A stretch of 64,000 nucleotides of DNA from NCBI RefSeq assembly GCF_002095315.1, contig NZ_MLFN01000012.1:18490-82489 (forward strand), read 5' to 3'. The position numbers and the translations under genes are program-made. Every line of letters starts with the position of its first letter. The stretch's first letter is position 1. Of this stretch, positions 1 to 10,627 are shown piece by piece. This stretch comes from Pantoea conspicua. Its GTDB lineage: Bacteria > Pseudomonadota > Gammaproteobacteria > Enterobacterales > Enterobacteriaceae. A model generated the notes under the pieces. It made no database searches. It was not told where the DNA came from and saw only the letters and a list, made by a program, of their open reading frames with translations.

Positions 1-1142
1 CACGCGGGATAAACACTCATCAGTTGCCCCATACGCACCAGCGCAGAGAGCACAGCAATTACAAATACGTCGATCATCGACCAGCGGCCAACAAACTCGA
101 CCACTTCATAAATCAGGTGCATTTTGTGGCTATCATGCCGCCCACGCCCGCCGGCATCCCAGCAGAGCCAGCCAATCGCCAGCATTTTCAGCGTCGGCAC
201 CATGATACTGGCGATAAAGATCACCAGCGCCACCGGATAGGAACCGTCACCCCACAGTAAGATGACGCCCGCCATGATATTAGAGGGATACGCGCTCCCC
301 AGCGTTTCCGTCACCATGATCGGCATCAGATTCGCGGGAATATAGAGGATGATCGAGGTCAGCAGCAGTGCCATTGTCCATTGCAGGCTGTGCTTACGCC
401 GTGCGGAAGCGACCACCCCGCAGCGAGTACAATGACGCTGAGTGGCCGGCAGGATGGCGGTGCAGCAGGGACAGGAGCGCAAATCCTGCTGCAGACCAGT
501 GACACCGACCCGGGGAGGATGCGGCAGCGCGGGCATCGGCGCAATGTTCTGCCATAGCTGACGCCGGTCAACGCACTGAAAGGCCCGTAACTGCAGCAGA
601 CAGAACAGACACCATGGCCAGAAGCTGGTTTCCAGCCCGATATCACCGTAGGCCATTAGCTTAACGAAACTGACCAGCACCCCCGCCATAAAAATTTCAG
701 CCATGCCCCAGTTGCGTAGCTGAAACAGAATGCGCGCCAGCCCCCGTTTCAGCCGGGTCGGTAGCGGGACCGGATTCACCAGCAGCAGGATAGTGACCAT
801 ACAGAACGCCGGGATAGCCTGTACAAACAGCAGGAACAATGTCGCCAGACTGCTGTAGTCTTCTGACACCATTACCTGCGGTATCTCTGCCAGGCTGATC
901 TGACTACTGAGCCCGGCCACTTTCATGGTGATAAACGGAAACAGATTGGCCAGCAGCAGCATAAATAAGGCTGCCAGCGCATAACCGGTTGGCCGCCTGC
1001 GTGGCTCGTGCCAGTTTGCCGTAAGAGAAGTCTGGCAGCGCGGGCATGAGGCACGGCTGCCAACGGGAATGTCCGGCAGCTTAATCATTAAATCGCATTG
1101 TGGACAAAGCATCCACGCGTCACTTTTATCTGCTGAACACAT
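1..1142 (-). CDS. pqiA: PqiA, intermembrane transport membrane protein, 3' end cut by window edge
   Basis: Inner-membrane PqiA of the paraquat-inducible PqiABC system, which works with the MCE protein PqiB in lipid trafficking between the two membranes (family knowledge). The frame starts at ATG 1142 and runs open through base 1, giving about 380 residues; the family is about 417 long, so roughly 40 C-terminal residues lie outside. Two zinc-ribbon-like cysteine sets are visible: CPQC near residues 13-16 with CPRC near 33-36, then a second CPCC...CTRC set mid-protein. Several hydrophobic stretches follow each, as expected for the duplicated PqiA fold. The last visible residues (GRWSMIDVFVIAVLSALVRM) match the conserved C-terminal helix. 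It starts 15 bases after the uup stop on the same strand, so uup-pqiA is probably one transcript. Confidence 0.95.
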   Translation of the reverse strand, partial: MCSADKSDAWMLCPQCDLMIKLPDIPVGSRASCPRCQTSLTANWHEPRRRPTGYALAALFMLLLANLFPFITMKVAGLSSQISLAEIPQVMVSEDYSSLATLFLLFVQAIPAFCMVTILLLVNPVPLPTRLKRGLARILFQLRNWGMAEIFMAGVLVSFVKLMAYGDIGLETSFWPWCLFCLLQLRAFQCVDRRQLWQNIAPMPALPHPPRVGVTGLQQDLRSCPCCTAILPATQRHCTRCGVVASARRKHSLQWTMALLLTSIILYIPANLMPIMVTETLGSAYPSNIMAGVILLWGDGSYPVALVIFIASIMVPTLKMLAIGWLCWDAGGRGRHDSHKMHLIYEVVEFVGRWSMIDVFVIAVLSALVRMGQLMSVYPA

Positions 1143-1157
1143 CCGTTATCCCTTGAT

Positions 1158-3077
1158 CTACGCGCCGTTTTTCATTGACTCAAGTTCTTCCCAGCGCGCA
1201 AAAGCGGTTTCCAGTTCCTGCTCAGCCTGCGCCAGATTGTCCAGTACCGGTTGGGTCTGGTCATGCGCCTGGCTAAAGAAATCCGGATGACTCATTTTCG
1301 CCTGCAATTCACCAATGCGCGCTTCCAGCTGTTCCAGCTTTTGCGGCAACTGTTCCAGCTCACGCGCCAGGTTATAGCTTAGTTTGTTGGCGCTACGTTT
1401 GGCAGTATCACTTTTCTCTGCCGCCGGTTTTGCGACACTGCCGCCGGTTTTCGCCGGCGCGGACGCTTTCTGCTGCTTGTAAGCCGCACGCTGTTGCTGG
1501 GCATCGTGATAGCCACCGACGAAGGTGCCAATCTCACCGTTGCCTTCAAAGATCCAGCACTCGGTTACCGTATTGTCGACAAACTGACGATCGTGACTCA
1601 CCAGCAGCACGGTGCCCTGATAGCCATCAATCAACTCTTCCAGCAGCTCCAGCGTTTCCACGTCGAGGTCATTGGTCGGTTCATCAAGAATCATCAGGTT
1701 ACTGGGACGCAGGAACAGACGTGCCAGCAACAGACGGTTACGCTCACCACCGGACAAGGCGCGTACCGGCGTCATGGCGCGTTTCGGATGGAACAGGAAG
1801 TCCTGCAGGTAACCCAGCACATGGCGTGGCTTGCCGTTGACCAGTACTTCCTGTTTACCTTCCGCCAGGTTATCCATGACGGTGCGATCCGGATCGAGTT
1901 CGGCGCGGTGCTGGTCGAAGTAAGCCACCTCCAGCCTGGTGCCGGAATGCACGCGGCCATGATCGGCTTGCAACTGCTGCAGCATCAGGCGCAGCAACGT
2001 GGTTTTACCGCAGCCGTTCGGGCCAATCAGGGCAATTTTATCGCCACGCATCACCTGGGAAGAGAAGTCTTTCACCAGCACTTTGCCGTCAACCGCATAG
2101 TCGACGTTTTCCAGCTCAAACACGATTTTGCCGGAACGGGAGGCTTCGCCCACCTGCATATTGGCTTTGCCCATCACTTCGCGACGTTCGGAACGTTCAC
2201 GACGCAGCGCTTTCAGCGCACGCACACGGCCTTCGTTACGGGTACGACGCGCTTTGATACCCTGGCGGATCCAGACCTCTTCCTGCGCCAGCTTGCGGTC
2301 AAATTCCGCGTTCTGCATCTCTTCAACCCGCAGTGCTTCCTCTTTCCCTTCCAGATACTGATCATAATTGCCTGGCCAGGAAACCAGCTTGCCGCGGTCG
2401 AGATCGACAATTCGCGTCGCCATGTTGCGAATAAATGAACGGTCATGCGAGATAAACACAATGCTGCCGCTGAAGTTCTTCAGAAACGTTTCCAGCCAGT
2501 CGATGGTTTCGATATCGAGGTGGTTGGTTGGCTCATCCAGCATCAATACGCGCGGATTGCTGACCAGCGCACGGCCCAGCGCCGCTTTACGCAGCCAGCC
2601 GCCCGACAGCGAAGAGAGTTCGGTATCAGGCTGCAGACCAATCTGTTCCAGCACATCATTGATGCGGCTTTCCAGCTGCCACAAATTCTGGTGGTCGAGA
2701 ATGCTTTGCAGACGCGCCATCTCATTGAGGTTTTTATCGCTGGGGTCCTCCATCACCACATGGGAAATGGCGTGATAAGCCTTGAGGTGCTCGGCCTGTT
2801 CTTCCACACCTTCGGCGACAAAGTCATAAACGGAACCGGTAATATTGCGTGGCGGGTCCTGCTGCAGACGCGCAACAACTAAATCGGTTTCATAGACGAT
2901 GCGACCATCATCCAGCGGTTGTTCGCCATTAATGATCTTCATCAGGGTCGATTTACCGGCACCGTTACGGCCTACCAGACAGACGCGTTCGTTCTCTTCG
3001 ATGTGCAGTTCGGTATTGTCTAACAGCGGCGCATCGCTGAAGGAGAGATAGGCGCCGTGGATACTGATTAATGACAT
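1158..3077 (-). CDS. uup: Uup, ABC-F family ATPase
   Basis: Soluble tandem ATP-binding protein of the ABC-F class. Uup acts on ribosomes and is also linked to DNA: uup mutants show raised precise excision of transposons (family knowledge). At 639 residues it matches the usual length (635 in E. coli). Two complete nucleotide-binding domains are visible: Walker A GRNGAGKST at residues 36-44 and GPNGCGKTT near 352, ABC signatures LSGGW near 159 and LSGGER near 437, and Walker B segments ending LDEPTNHLD and LDEPTNDLD. No membrane segments are present. The last 90 residues are charged and glutamine/leucine rich, fitting the C-terminal coiled-coil that binds DNA. It begins 6 bases after the rlmL stop and precedes pqiA, the usual enterobacterial order rlmL-uup-pqiA. 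Confidence 0.97.
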   Translation of the reverse strand: MSLISIHGAYLSFSDAPLLDNTELHIEENERVCLVGRNGAGKSTLMKIINGEQPLDDGRIVYETDLVVARLQQDPPRNITGSVYDFVAEGVEEQAEHLKAYHAISHVVMEDPSDKNLNEMARLQSILDHQNLWQLESRINDVLEQIGLQPDTELSSLSGGWLRKAALGRALVSNPRVLMLDEPTNHLDIETIDWLETFLKNFSGSIVFISHDRSFIRNMATRIVDLDRGKLVSWPGNYDQYLEGKEEALRVEEMQNAEFDRKLAQEEVWIRQGIKARRTRNEGRVRALKALRRERSERREVMGKANMQVGEASRSGKIVFELENVDYAVDGKVLVKDFSSQVMRGDKIALIGPNGCGKTTLLRLMLQQLQADHGRVHSGTRLEVAYFDQHRAELDPDRTVMDNLAEGKQEVLVNGKPRHVLGYLQDFLFHPKRAMTPVRALSGGERNRLLLARLFLRPSNLMILDEPTNDLDVETLELLEELIDGYQGTVLLVSHDRQFVDNTVTECWIFEGNGEIGTFVGGYHDAQQQRAAYKQQKASAPAKTGGSVAKPAAEKSDTAKRSANKLSYNLARELEQLPQKLEQLEARIGELQAKMSHPDFFSQAHDQTQPVLDNLAQAEQELETAFARWEELESMKNGA

Positions 3078-3083
3078 GTAAAC

Positions 3084-5198
3084 TTATTCCTTACCGACGT
3101 GAGTGATCAGCCAGCAGTTGTGAATTTGACGGTTACGCGCGAAGTCCTGCGACTGCGTTTTCTGGGTAATGTCCTGCGCCTGCAGACCCAACGCCTTCAG
3201 ACCCTCCATATCCATTTTGAAACCCCGTTTGTTGTTGGAGAACATAATGGTGCCCCCGCGGCGCAGCAGGCGCTTCAGGTTGCGCATCAGCATCATGTGA
3301 TCGCGCTGGACGTCGAAGCTCTCTTCCATTCTTTTTGAGTTTGAGAAGGTTGGCGGATCGATAAAGATCAGATCAAAATTCTCATCACTTTCATTCAGCC
3401 AGCTCAGGCAATCTGCCTGCATCAGGCGGTGCTGCCGTCCGGTCAGGCCATTTAGCCGTAAATTGCGTTCCGCCCACTCCAGATAGGTCCGCGACATATC
3501 CACCGTGGTGGTGGAGCGCGCGCCGCCAAGACCGGCATGGACGCTGGCGGTGCCGGTGTAAGCAAACAGGTTGAGGAAATCTTTCCCCTGACTCATCTGA
3601 CCCAGCATTTTGCGCGCAATACGGTGATCAAGGAACAGACCGGTGTCGAGATAATCGGTCAGATTGACCCAGAAGCGCGCATTAAACTCTTTCACTTCAA
3701 AATAGTCGCCCTTCTCGCCCAGCTTCTGATACTGCGCTTTACCTTTCTGGCGTTCACGCGTTTTCAGAATCAGACGGTCGGCGGGCAGTTCGAGCACGGT
3801 CAGCGTGGCGCTGATCACATCGAACAGGCGCTGACGCGCTTTATTTGGATCGATGGTTTTCGGCGGTGCATATTCCTGAATAATCACCCAGTCGGCGTAG
3901 CGATCGACTGCGACGTTATAATCTGGCAGATCGGCATCATAAATGCGGTAGCACTCAATGCCTTCCTGACGCGCCCACTTATCCAGCTTCTTCAGGTTTT
4001 TGCGCAGACGATTGGCATAATCTTCAGCGATCTGCCCGGCGCTTTCACCGCTGTTGACCGACAGCTGATAATTTTTCTGTACGCAGTCCAGCGGGCCATT
4101 TTTCGCTTTAAACTGGCGATCGGCACGCAGTTGCAGACAGCTAAGCAGCTCAGGTGAAGCGCTGAACAGCGACAGATTCCAGCCGCCAAAGTGCAGCTTC
4201 ATCAAACGTCCGAGCTGGCTGTGCAGCGCAATCAGCGCCGGCTCGCTCTCCAGACGTTCACCGTATGGCGGGTTGCTCAGTACCGTGCCGTGGATCAGTG
4301 GATCGACCGGGTTGGTCAGCTTCAGCAAATCCTGCTGAGCGAAGGTAAAGAGCTCGAACACGCCAGCACGACGGGCATTGGCCTGCGCCCACTCCAGCAC
4401 CCGACCATTATTGTCATAGCCGAAGAAGCGCGCCTGGGTTGCCGCCGTGCCGTTACGGGCGCGGTTCTGCGCCTCGGTTTTCACTTCCTGCCACAGCGCA
4501 GCGTTGAACTGGCTCCACGCCGTGAAGCCCCAGTGCTTACGCAACAGGCCAGGCGCACGATCGCAGGCGATCAGTGCTGCTTCAATCAGCAGCGTGCCTG
4601 AACCACACATCGGATCGATCAGCGGTGTGGTCGGCTGCCAGCCAGAGCGCAGCACAATCGCCGCAGCCAGGTTCTCTTTCAGTGGCGCCTGACCGGTCTG
4701 CTGACGGTAGCCGCGCTGATGCAGCGCGCTGCCGCTGAGATCCAGCGCAATGCTGGCACGATCGTCATTCAGCCAGACGTTAATGCGGATGTCCGCCTGC
4801 TCGCGATCCACATTCGGACGCGCCAGATTCTGACGGGTGAAGCTATCGACAATGGCGTCTTTAACTTTCAGGGCGCCGAACTGGCTGTTGCGAATCGAAT
4901 CATTGGTGCCGCTGAAGTGCACCACAAAGGTTTTGTCGCTGCCGAACATTGTCGGCCAGTCAACGCTTTGCACGCCGAGATAGAGATCCAGATCGCTGTA
5001 GACGCCAAACTCTCCCAGCGGCAGCAGGATACGTGAGGCTAAACGGCTCCACATCAGGCTTTGGTACATGACGCGCTCATCGGCCTGGTAGTGGACGCCG
5101 CCCTGCACCACTTGCAAATCCTGCGCGCCCAGCGCGTCCAGCTCACTTTTTAACAGCTCTTCGAGCCCACGCGCCGTGCTGGCAAACAGAGAATTCAT
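3084..5198 (-). CDS. rlmL: RlmL (RlmKL), bifunctional 23S rRNA methyltransferase (m2G2445 and m7G2069)
   Basis: Fusion of two SAM-dependent methyltransferases that modify 23S rRNA at G2445 (N2, N-terminal half) and G2069 (N7, C-terminal half). The 704 residues compare with 702 in E. coli. An N-terminal THUMP RNA-binding region comes first. The RlmL domain has a SAM loop [12 protein letters not shown] near residue 200 and catalytic NPPYGER near 309. The RlmK domain has SAM motif [14 protein letters not shown] near 544 and DPPTFSNS near 616. It is the first gene of rlmL-uup-pqiA and diverges from ycbX across about 110 bases (5199-5308), which must hold both promoters. Confidence 0.97.
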   Translation of the reverse strand: MNSLFASTARGLEELLKSELDALGAQDLQVVQGGVHYQADERVMYQSLMWSRLASRILLPLGEFGVYSDLDLYLGVQSVDWPTMFGSDKTFVVHFSGTNDSIRNSQFGALKVKDAIVDSFTRQNLARPNVDREQADIRINVWLNDDRASIALDLSGSALHQRGYRQQTGQAPLKENLAAAIVLRSGWQPTTPLIDPMCGSGTLLIEAALIACDRAPGLLRKHWGFTAWSQFNAALWQEVKTEAQNRARNGTAATQARFFGYDNNGRVLEWAQANARRAGVFELFTFAQQDLLKLTNPVDPLIHGTVLSNPPYGERLESEPALIALHSQLGRLMKLHFGGWNLSLFSASPELLSCLQLRADRQFKAKNGPLDCVQKNYQLSVNSGESAGQIAEDYANRLRKNLKKLDKWARQEGIECYRIYDADLPDYNVAVDRYADWVIIQEYAPPKTIDPNKARQRLFDVISATLTVLELPADRLILKTRERQKGKAQYQKLGEKGDYFEVKEFNARFWVNLTDYLDTGLFLDHRIARKMLGQMSQGKDFLNLFAYTGTASVHAGLGGARSTTTVDMSRTYLEWAERNLRLNGLTGRQHRLMQADCLSWLNESDENFDLIFIDPPTFSNSKRMEESFDVQRDHMMLMRNLKRLLRRGGTIMFSNNKRGFKMDMEGLKALGLQAQDITQKTQSQDFARNRQIHNCWLITHVGKE

Positions 5199-5308
5199 AT
5201 CGTCACTTTTTAACTCTTGAGAAAATTGTCGCGCATTATAGCGAATCGCAGACCTATGTCATAAAGTTAGCTACTTTTGTCGTGCGCGTCGGGTTCAAGG
5301 AGAACACC

Positions 5309-6418
5309 ATGATTACGCTTTCCCGCTTATTTATTCATCCTGTGAAATCAATGCGGGGACTGCAACTGTCACATGCGCAGGTGTCCGACAGCGGACTGGC
5401 GTTTGATCGCCTGTTTATGGTGACGGAACCTGATGGAACCTTTATTACCGCGCGGCAGTATCCGGAGATGGTCCGTTTTACGCCGGTTCTGTTACCTGAT
5501 GGCCTGCTGCTGCAGGCGCCGGACGGCACGCATATCCCCATCCGCTTCAGTGATTTCAGCCAGCAGGAACATCCGACCGAGGTCTGGGGCAATCATTTCA
5601 CCGCGTGTATCGCCCCCGAGGCGATCAATCAGTGGCTAAGCCAGTTCTTTCCGCGCGAGGTACAACTGCGCTGGGTCGGCCCGCAACCTGGCCGACGGGT
5701 CAGACATTTTGAATCGGTCCCGCTCAGCTTTGCTGATGGTTATCCCTTTTTACTGGTGAACAGTGCATCGTTACAGGATTTGCAGCAGCGCTGCCCGGCC
5801 AGCGTGCGCATGGAACAGTTTCGCCCGAACCTGGTGATCAGCGGTCCCGCAGCCTGGGAAGAAGACAGCTGGGCAGAACTGCGGATTGGCGACGTGGTTT
5901 TTGAAGTTACCAAACCCTGCAGCCGCTGCGTGTTCACCACCGTCAGTCCGGAAACCGGGCATAAACATCCAGCAGGCCAGCCGCTGGCAACATTGCAGCG
6001 CTTTCGCAGCGCACAGGATGGCAGCGGCGATGTCGATTTTGGCCTGAATTTAATTGCCCGCAACCCGGGCGTGGTGCGGGCAGGCGATAACGTCACCGTC
6101 ATTAAACGTCACACGCCGCGCGTCTACGGTACCGGCGCGGTGGTTGAAACGCTGAAGCCACAGCAACAGGCGCCCTCGGCGGTGAAGATTACGTTTCAGG
6201 GCCAGACCTTTACCGGCGATAATCAGCAGGTCTTGCTGGAGCAGCTGGAGATGCAGGGTTTTCGCATCCCCTACTCCTGTCGGGCGGGTTTATGCGGCAG
6301 TTGTAAACTCAGTCTGATAGCGGGCGAGGTTAAGGCGCTGAAGCAAAGCGCCATTCGTCAGGATGGCACCCTGTTAAGTTGCAGCTGTATCCCGGCTGGC
6401 GATGTGGAACTGAACTGA
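5309..6418 (+). CDS. ycbX: YcbX, MOSC-domain and 2Fe-2S protein (N-hydroxylated base detoxification)
   Basis: Molybdenum-cofactor MOSC protein fused to a plant-type ferredoxin. In E. coli YcbX takes part in reductive detoxification of N-hydroxylated bases such as 6-hydroxylaminopurine. The start at 5309 is chosen over the upstream in-frame codon at 5282: AAGGAGAA sits just before this ATG, and the resulting 369 residues equal the E. coli length with the first residues aligned ([14 protein letters not shown]). The N-terminal beta-barrel and MOSC domain contain the conserved cysteine in [14 protein letters not shown]. The C-terminal ferredoxin domain shows [10 protein letters not shown] near residue 322 and a fourth cysteine in LLSCSC near 360. 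Its stop codon lies only 2 bases from the convergent zapC stop, leaving no room for a dedicated terminator. Confidence 0.95.
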   Translation: MITLSRLFIHPVKSMRGLQLSHAQVSDSGLAFDRLFMVTEPDGTFITARQYPEMVRFTPVLLPDGLLLQAPDGTHIPIRFSDFSQQEHPTEVWGNHFTACIAPEAINQWLSQFFPREVQLRWVGPQPGRRVRHFESVPLSFADGYPFLLVNSASLQDLQQRCPASVRMEQFRPNLVISGPAAWEEDSWAELRIGDVVFEVTKPCSRCVFTTVSPETGHKHPAGQPLATLQRFRSAQDGSGDVDFGLNLIARNPGVVRAGDNVTVIKRHTPRVYGTGAVVETLKPQQQAPSAVKITFQGQTFTGDNQQVLLEQLEMQGFRIPYSCRAGLCGSCKLSLIAGEVKALKQSAIRQDGTLLSCSCIPAGDVELN

Positions 6419-6420
6419 AG

Positions 6421-6963
6421 TCAGACTGCGCGAGCGTAGCGCGGAATAATATCCTGACAGTAAGGTTGCAGGCGGTCGTTCATCACTTTGATGGCATCGC
6501 CGAGCACCATCGCTTTTCCCGCCAGCGTCAGGCCGGGCTGTGCCAGCAGGCAAAGCGCGGCGTTATCACCGTTTTCAACCACCAGCAGACGCGCCTGCTC
6601 GCCATTTTCCGCCAGTGTCACCTGCACCATTTCACCTACGCCTGGCCGCATGGCGGGCGCATAAGAGGAAAAATGCCAGCTCTTCGGCATCAGCGGTTTC
6701 AGAAATCGCGACGCCACCAGTGCGTTTAACACCAGTTCTGCGCGGTGCTGGCTGCTCAACTTACACTGGCGACAGGTCTCTTCAAAGGTGAAAAAGAGCG
6801 CAGCGTCATCAACACAAAAGCCGGATTGATTAAACGCGTCCGGGGTAAGCATTTTGCGGGAATAACGGGAACGAAAAAGCATACCGTCAGCCAGGTCGAG
6901 CATCATTCGGTCGTGGCTGGCGTCAAAATACCAACGCCAGTTATCATCAGGTTTGATTTTCAT
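6421..6963 (-). CDS. zapC: ZapC, FtsZ-ring stabilising protein
   Basis: Cytoplasmic cell-division protein that binds FtsZ and promotes lateral bundling of protofilaments. The ATG at 6963 gives [14 protein letters not shown] and 180 residues, the E. coli length and start; an in-frame extension to 7050 has no family counterpart. Recognisable conserved stretches are [46 protein letters not shown] and [15 protein letters not shown]. There is no membrane segment or signal peptide. It lies downstream of pyrD on the same strand, with a probable intrinsic terminator in the 153-base gap, so it may be expressed partly from its own promoter. Confidence 0.95.
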   Translation of the reverse strand: MKIKPDDNWRWYFDASHDRMMLDLADGMLFRSRYSRKMLTPDAFNQSGFCVDDAALFFTFEETCRQCKLSSQHRAELVLNALVASRFLKPLMPKSWHFSSYAPAMRPGVGEMVQVTLAENGEQARLLVVENGDNAALCLLAQPGLTLAGKAMVLGDAIKVMNDRLQPYCQDIIPRYARAV

Positions 6964-7053
6964 AGTGTGCCCTGTATTTACCGCTGCGCCAGAAATCACG
7001 CAGAATTCAGCGAAAAATGAAACGTAAGGAAAAGCTGAAAATTCGTGCAACAG

Positions 7054-7096
7054 GCCAAAATATAAACGAGCCGGAAGGATAAATAAACCCCCCGGC
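7054..7096 (-). terminator. Probable intrinsic terminator after pyrD
   Basis: Read on the minus strand, GCCGGGGGG pairs with CCTTCCGGC (7088-7096 with 7070-7078, two G-U pairs) around a 9-base AT loop, followed by TCGTTTATATTTT. It lies 20 bases past the pyrD stop. The U-tract is interrupted, so termination may be partial and some transcript could continue into zapC. Confidence 0.5.
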
Positions 7097-7116
7097 CTGT
7101 GATAGTAAGAAATGTC

Positions 7117-8127
7117 TTAGAGATAAGTGACGATATCTTTAATTAATCCGGGTCCCTGATAAATAAAGCCTGAATAAATCTGGACCAGCGTCGCACCCGC
7201 AGCGATCTTTTCACGTGCCGCTGTCAGTGAATCAATCCCGCCAACGCCAATGATCGGCAGCTGACCTTTCAGCTCCTGAGACAGGCGCTGAATCACCACG
7301 GTGCTGCGCGACTGGACCGGGCGGCCGCTCAGCCCCCCCGCTTCTTCCGCATATTTAAGGCCACTGACCAGGGAACGATCCAGGGTGGTATTGGTGGCAA
7401 TCACGCCATCTATCTGGTGTCGGACTAAACTGTCCGCAACCTGAATTAACTCATCTTCAGAAAGATCGGGCGCAATTTTTACTGCCACCGGCACATATTT
7501 CAAGTGACGCTGTTCCAGCTCTTTTTGTTTTTGTTTGATTGAGGCCAGCAGATCGTCGAGTGCTTCGCCATATTGCAGTGAACGTAAACCTGGCGTGTTC
7601 GGTGAGGAGATATTGATGGCGATATAACCGGCATGGGCATAGACCTTCTCCATACAGATCAGATAATCCTCTTTGCCCTGCTCGACCGGCGTATCTTTAT
7701 TTTTGCCAATATTGATCCCCAACACGCCGTTGAAACGCGCTTTTTTCACGTTTTCAACCAGGTGATCGACGCCGAGATTATTAAACCCCATGCGGTTAAT
7801 AATGCCGCCCGCTTCGACTAAACGAAACATCCGCGGTTTGTCGTTGCCCGGCTGGGCGCGCGGCGTGACGGTGCCAACTTCTACAAAGCCGAACCCCATC
7901 GCGCCAAACGCATCAATGCATTCGCCATTTTTATCCAGACCTGCCGCCAGGCCGAGGGCATTTTTAAAGGTTAATCCCATGCAGGTTACCGGGCGTGACG
8001 GCAGATTCTGGCGGAATAACACTTCCAGCGGCGTGCCGCTCATAAAACGCAGTTGCTGAAAGGTGAGTTCGTGCGCACGTTCGGGGTCGAGTTTAAACAG
8101 CGCCGGTCGGACGATAGGATAAAACAT
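7117..8127 (-). CDS. pyrD: Dihydroorotate dehydrogenase (quinone), class 2
   Basis: Membrane-associated flavoenzyme that oxidises dihydroorotate to orotate with quinone as acceptor, the fourth step of de novo pyrimidine synthesis. The 336 residues equal the E. coli enzyme. The N-terminal helical segment ([20 protein letters not shown]) is the class 2 membrane-binding extension. FMN-barrel motifs include [12 protein letters not shown], the catalytic serine region [11 protein letters not shown] and the C-terminal phosphate-binding [24 protein letters not shown] precedes the start by a few bases. In E. coli this gene is followed by zapC, as here, but the upstream neighbour differs: a flippase replaces the fimbrial cluster. 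Confidence 0.97.
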   Translation of the reverse strand: MFYPIVRPALFKLDPERAHELTFQQLRFMSGTPLEVLFRQNLPSRPVTCMGLTFKNALGLAAGLDKNGECIDAFGAMGFGFVEVGTVTPRAQPGNDKPRMFRLVEAGGIINRMGFNNLGVDHLVENVKKARFNGVLGINIGKNKDTPVEQGKEDYLICMEKVYAHAGYIAINISSPNTPGLRSLQYGEALDDLLASIKQKQKELEQRHLKYVPVAVKIAPDLSEDELIQVADSLVRHQIDGVIATNTTLDRSLVSGLKYAEEAGGLSGRPVQSRSTVVIQRLSQELKGQLPIIGVGGIDSLTAAREKIAAGATLVQIYSGFIYQGPGLIKDIVTYL

Positions 8128-8180
8128 GCACTCTCCTGAAGGACGGAAGCAATCGTGAAAGTCGGTGCACGGGAAAATGT

Positions 8181-8208
8181 GCGCCAGAATGGTAAAGTGC
8201 TCTGGCGC
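8181..8208. promoter_or_regulatory. Inverted repeat between the flippase gene and pyrD
   Basis: GCGCCAGA (8181-8188) and TCTGGCGC (8201-8208) are perfect 8-base arms around 12 bases. It sits in the 134-base gap upstream of pyrD. Read on the minus strand it is followed by ACATTTTCC, too weak a U-run to call a terminator with confidence. It could be the end of the flippase transcript, or a structure or operator in the pyrD promoter region. Confidence 0.4.
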
Positions 8209-8261
8209 AAAAGTAAATCGAACGTCGGGGATGCGGGAAAGTATCTGAACCGGAGTTGATC

Positions 8262-9563
8262 TTACCCCGCGGAATCGTTTACGGGGCTGATTGGGGCGTG
8301 AGCTGGAAAAAGGTATTCGCGCAGAATACCGCGACGCAGCATGATGCCAAAAATGCCAATACAGACGAAGGCTTCCGCCAGTACCATCGACCAGGCTGCG
8401 CCAATCGCGCCATATTGCCAGGCCAGAAGACAGCAGAGCGGCACGTTAATCACCCCAGCCGCCATCATCACCATCATACGCTGGCGCGCCAGGCCGTGCG
8501 GGATCAGGATCTGTAAGCCCGCCGGATAAGAGATATTGCCGAACAGAAAGCAAATTACGAACACCCGCAGCACGTCAGCCGACGGCATAAAGGCTTTGCC
8601 CAGCAACAGCGACACGACCTGATCGGCAAACAGCCAGGTAAATATCACGATCGCCAGGCTGAGAGAGAAAGAGAGCAGCAAACTTTTGCGCGTCGCGGCA
8701 ATCGCGGCACGCTTATCGCGCCCGAACAGATGGCTGACGCGCGGAAAAAAGGCGCTACCGATCTGTTCCGGCACCGAATTGGCCGCTTTACGCAGGCGAT
8801 CCGCCCCGTTGTAAATCCCCACCATATAGTGCGAGGTAAATGACGCGAGGATCACCACATTGACGCTGTTAAACAGGTTGGCACCGGCAATGGCGATAAA
8901 CACATCCATGCTGTCGGTGATGCGCTGTTTGATTTCGCGTGGCTCAAAGCGGTAGCGGCCAATGACCTTCATCTCCAGCACAAATTTCAGCGTGATGGCG
9001 GCGCTGATAATCGAAACCGCACCCGGGATCAGGGCAGCCAGCCAGGTATCATCAGGGGTTTTGACCAGCAGAAACGTCAGCGGGATCGCACAGAAGTTAC
9101 CAAAGGTGGCGATCACCGCCGTTTTACCGAGCTTCTCAAATCCCTGCATCAGCCAGCCGAAGGAGAACAACGAGCCGATCAGCGTGGTGCAGTTGGCGAG
9201 GATAATAAAGAATAGCGGATGCCACGACGGGTTAAACCAGGTGGCCGTCAGCAGTGTGCCACTGGTGAGCACCAGCAGCATCAGTTTGGCATTAAAGGTT
9301 GACCAGAACAGCTGGCTGACCCGCGCTTTGTCATCACGATGGTGGGCAATATCTTTGGTAGTAAAGACATTGAATCCCCAGTCCGAGATGGTGCTGCAAT
9401 AGAGCACACAAGCAATGGCCAGTGCCAGGGTCCCCATCTGCTCAACACCCAGAATACGGGCCAGATAGGGCAACGTTGCCAGCGGAAACAGAAACGAGGC
9501 GCCGCGGTACGCCAGCAGTGAGAAAATATTAACTATCAGACTTTTATCAAGTACTTTTGCCAT
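8262..9563 (-). CDS. Wzx-type polysaccharide (O-antigen/EPS unit) flippase, MATE-like superfamily
   Basis: Multi-pass inner-membrane protein of 433 residues, the usual size for polysaccharide flippases of the RfbX/Wzx group, which move undecaprenyl-linked sugar units across the inner membrane. Sequence signs are an N-terminal [28 protein letters not shown], typical of the family (first helix followed by PYLARILG), and about 12 hydrophobic stretches. Also seen are a central [28 protein letters not shown] and a positively charged loop [12 protein letters not shown]. No polymerase, chain-length regulator or sugar-nucleotide pathway genes adjoin it; its only partner is the glycosyltransferase 83 bases upstream on the same strand. 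The substrate is unknown. E. coli has no gene at this position. Moderately sure of the family, unsure of the substrate. Confidence 0.85.
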   Translation of the reverse strand: MAKVLDKSLIVNIFSLLAYRGASFLFPLATLPYLARILGVEQMGTLALAIACVLYCSTISDWGFNVFTTKDIAHHRDDKARVSQLFWSTFNAKLMLLVLTSGTLLTATWFNPSWHPLFFIILANCTTLIGSLFSFGWLMQGFEKLGKTAVIATFGNFCAIPLTFLLVKTPDDTWLAALIPGAVSIISAAITLKFVLEMKVIGRYRFEPREIKQRITDSMDVFIAIAGANLFNSVNVVILASFTSHYMVGIYNGADRLRKAANSVPEQIGSAFFPRVSHLFGRDKRAAIAATRKSLLLSFSLSLAIVIFTWLFADQVVSLLLGKAFMPSADVLRVFVICFLFGNISYPAGLQILIPHGLARQRMMVMMAAGVINVPLCCLLAWQYGAIGAAWSMVLAEAFVCIGIFGIMLRRGILREYLFPAHAPISPVNDSAG

Positions 9564-9646
9564 GTCGCAACAACCTTATACACATTGCATGTCTCACCTT
9601 CTCATTTCGCTAAGGCATAAACAATATCGCTACACGCTTTTCAGAA

Positions 9647-10627
9647 TCAGGCTGCGCGGTTAATTTCCTTTTTCACTTTGTATCGCTGTAATGCAATAAA
9701 CAGATCCGGCTGATTAAATAGCAACCACTCTTTAAAATTCTGGGTTTTTACGCCACGCCCCATAAAACGAATCGCATTGCGCACATATTCTGGTACCGGC
9801 GTCTGGTTATACAGTGATAAATAGATCATCAGGCGGAAAGAATGGGTTAAATAGGCTTTTTCCAGTGTACTACGCCATTCTGATTTAGCCTGTGAACTGC
9901 TCAGCGTATTGTAGGCATGCATGAAGGCGTCATAACGCTGAAAGAAAAACTCATCACCTTTGGTACTGTTAGTGAGCGAACCGCTACGAATGCGCTGCTT
10001 ATAATAAACCTGACGGCTGACCCACGCCTGCTGGCATTTCATAAATACCGACAGCGTAAAATTGTGGTCTTCATGAATCCGGCGAACGAAACGTAATTTA
10101 TGCTGCTCTATAACGCTTTTTTTGATCGCATAGTTCCAGACTGCCGAGGTGTAGCTGCCGTTACGCAGCAGGCGCATAAAGACTTCCTGCGGAGACTGCA
10201 AACCAAACTGATCGTGTTTTACTTTGGGTGAGGTGATCTCGATATGCCCATCTTCATAGACGCAGGAATTAAAGCAGAACAGGTCGGTCTGAGGATGTTT
10301 TTCTGCTACGGTTGCCAGTTCTGCCACCAGCCCGTCAACCACCACATCATCCGGATCACAGAAGAAAAGGAACTCGCCCTGTGCCAGCGCGATACCGGTA
10401 TCGCGGGCATTACCCAGCCCCCCATTTTCAATGGTGATCACTTTTACCTGAGAAAGGTGCGCATAATTCTGTTCAATCAGGGCCAGCGTGCCATCGGTTG
10501 ATCCATCATTCACAATGATTATTTCATTGGGCGCTTTCACCTGGCGTAATAATGAATCAACGCACTCGACAATATATTTTTCAACATTGTAAGTCGGAAT
10601 AATCACCGATAACAGGATGTCAGACAT
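9647..10627 (-). CDS. Family 2 (GT-A) glycosyltransferase
   Basis: Cytosolic glycosyltransferase of 326 residues when started at ATG 10627 (MSDILLSVIIPTYNVEKYI); ATG 10633 adds two residues and cannot be excluded, and an upstream in-frame start at 10657 lacks homology support. GT-A features are the opening LLSVIIPTYN, nucleotide-binding IIIVNDGSTDGTL near residues 37-49, ENGGLGNARDTGI, and the metal-binding acidic motif FFCDPDDVV near residue 100. A later RIHEDHNFTLSVF fits the ED-type catalytic base of EPS/LPS transferases. There are no transmembrane helices. It is probably co-transcribed with the flippase, suggesting one step of making or decorating a surface glycan. Donor and acceptor cannot be read from sequence. 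Confidence 0.85.
   Translation of the reverse strand: MSDILLSVIIPTYNVEKYIVECVDSLLRQVKAPNEIIIVNDGSTDGTLALIEQNYAHLSQVKVITIENGGLGNARDTGIALAQGEFLFFCDPDDVVVDGLVAELATVAEKHPQTDLFCFNSCVYEDGHIEITSPKVKHDQFGLQSPQEVFMRLLRNGSYTSAVWNYAIKKSVIEQHKLRFVRRIHEDHNFTLSVFMKCQQAWVSRQVYYKQRIRSGSLTNSTKGDEFFFQRYDAFMHAYNTLSSSQAKSEWRSTLEKAYLTHSFRLMIYLSLYNQTPVPEYVRNAIRFMGRGVKTQNFKEWLLFNQPDLFIALQRYKVKKEINRAA

Noticed and set aside
1494..2438. Long plus-strand open frame (314 codons) opposite uup
   Set aside because: It mirrors the codon pattern of uup on the other strand; the translation is rich in His/Gln/Phe as typical of antisense frames and lacks domain features.
8169..8184. PurR-like box upstream of pyrD
   Set aside because: Only a loose resemblance to the PurR consensus when read on the minus strand; too many mismatches to call.
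8262..10627. Prophage or integrative element carrying the flippase and glycosyltransferase
   Set aside because: No integrase, tRNA, direct repeats or transposase were seen at the borders; replacement by ordinary recombination is simpler.
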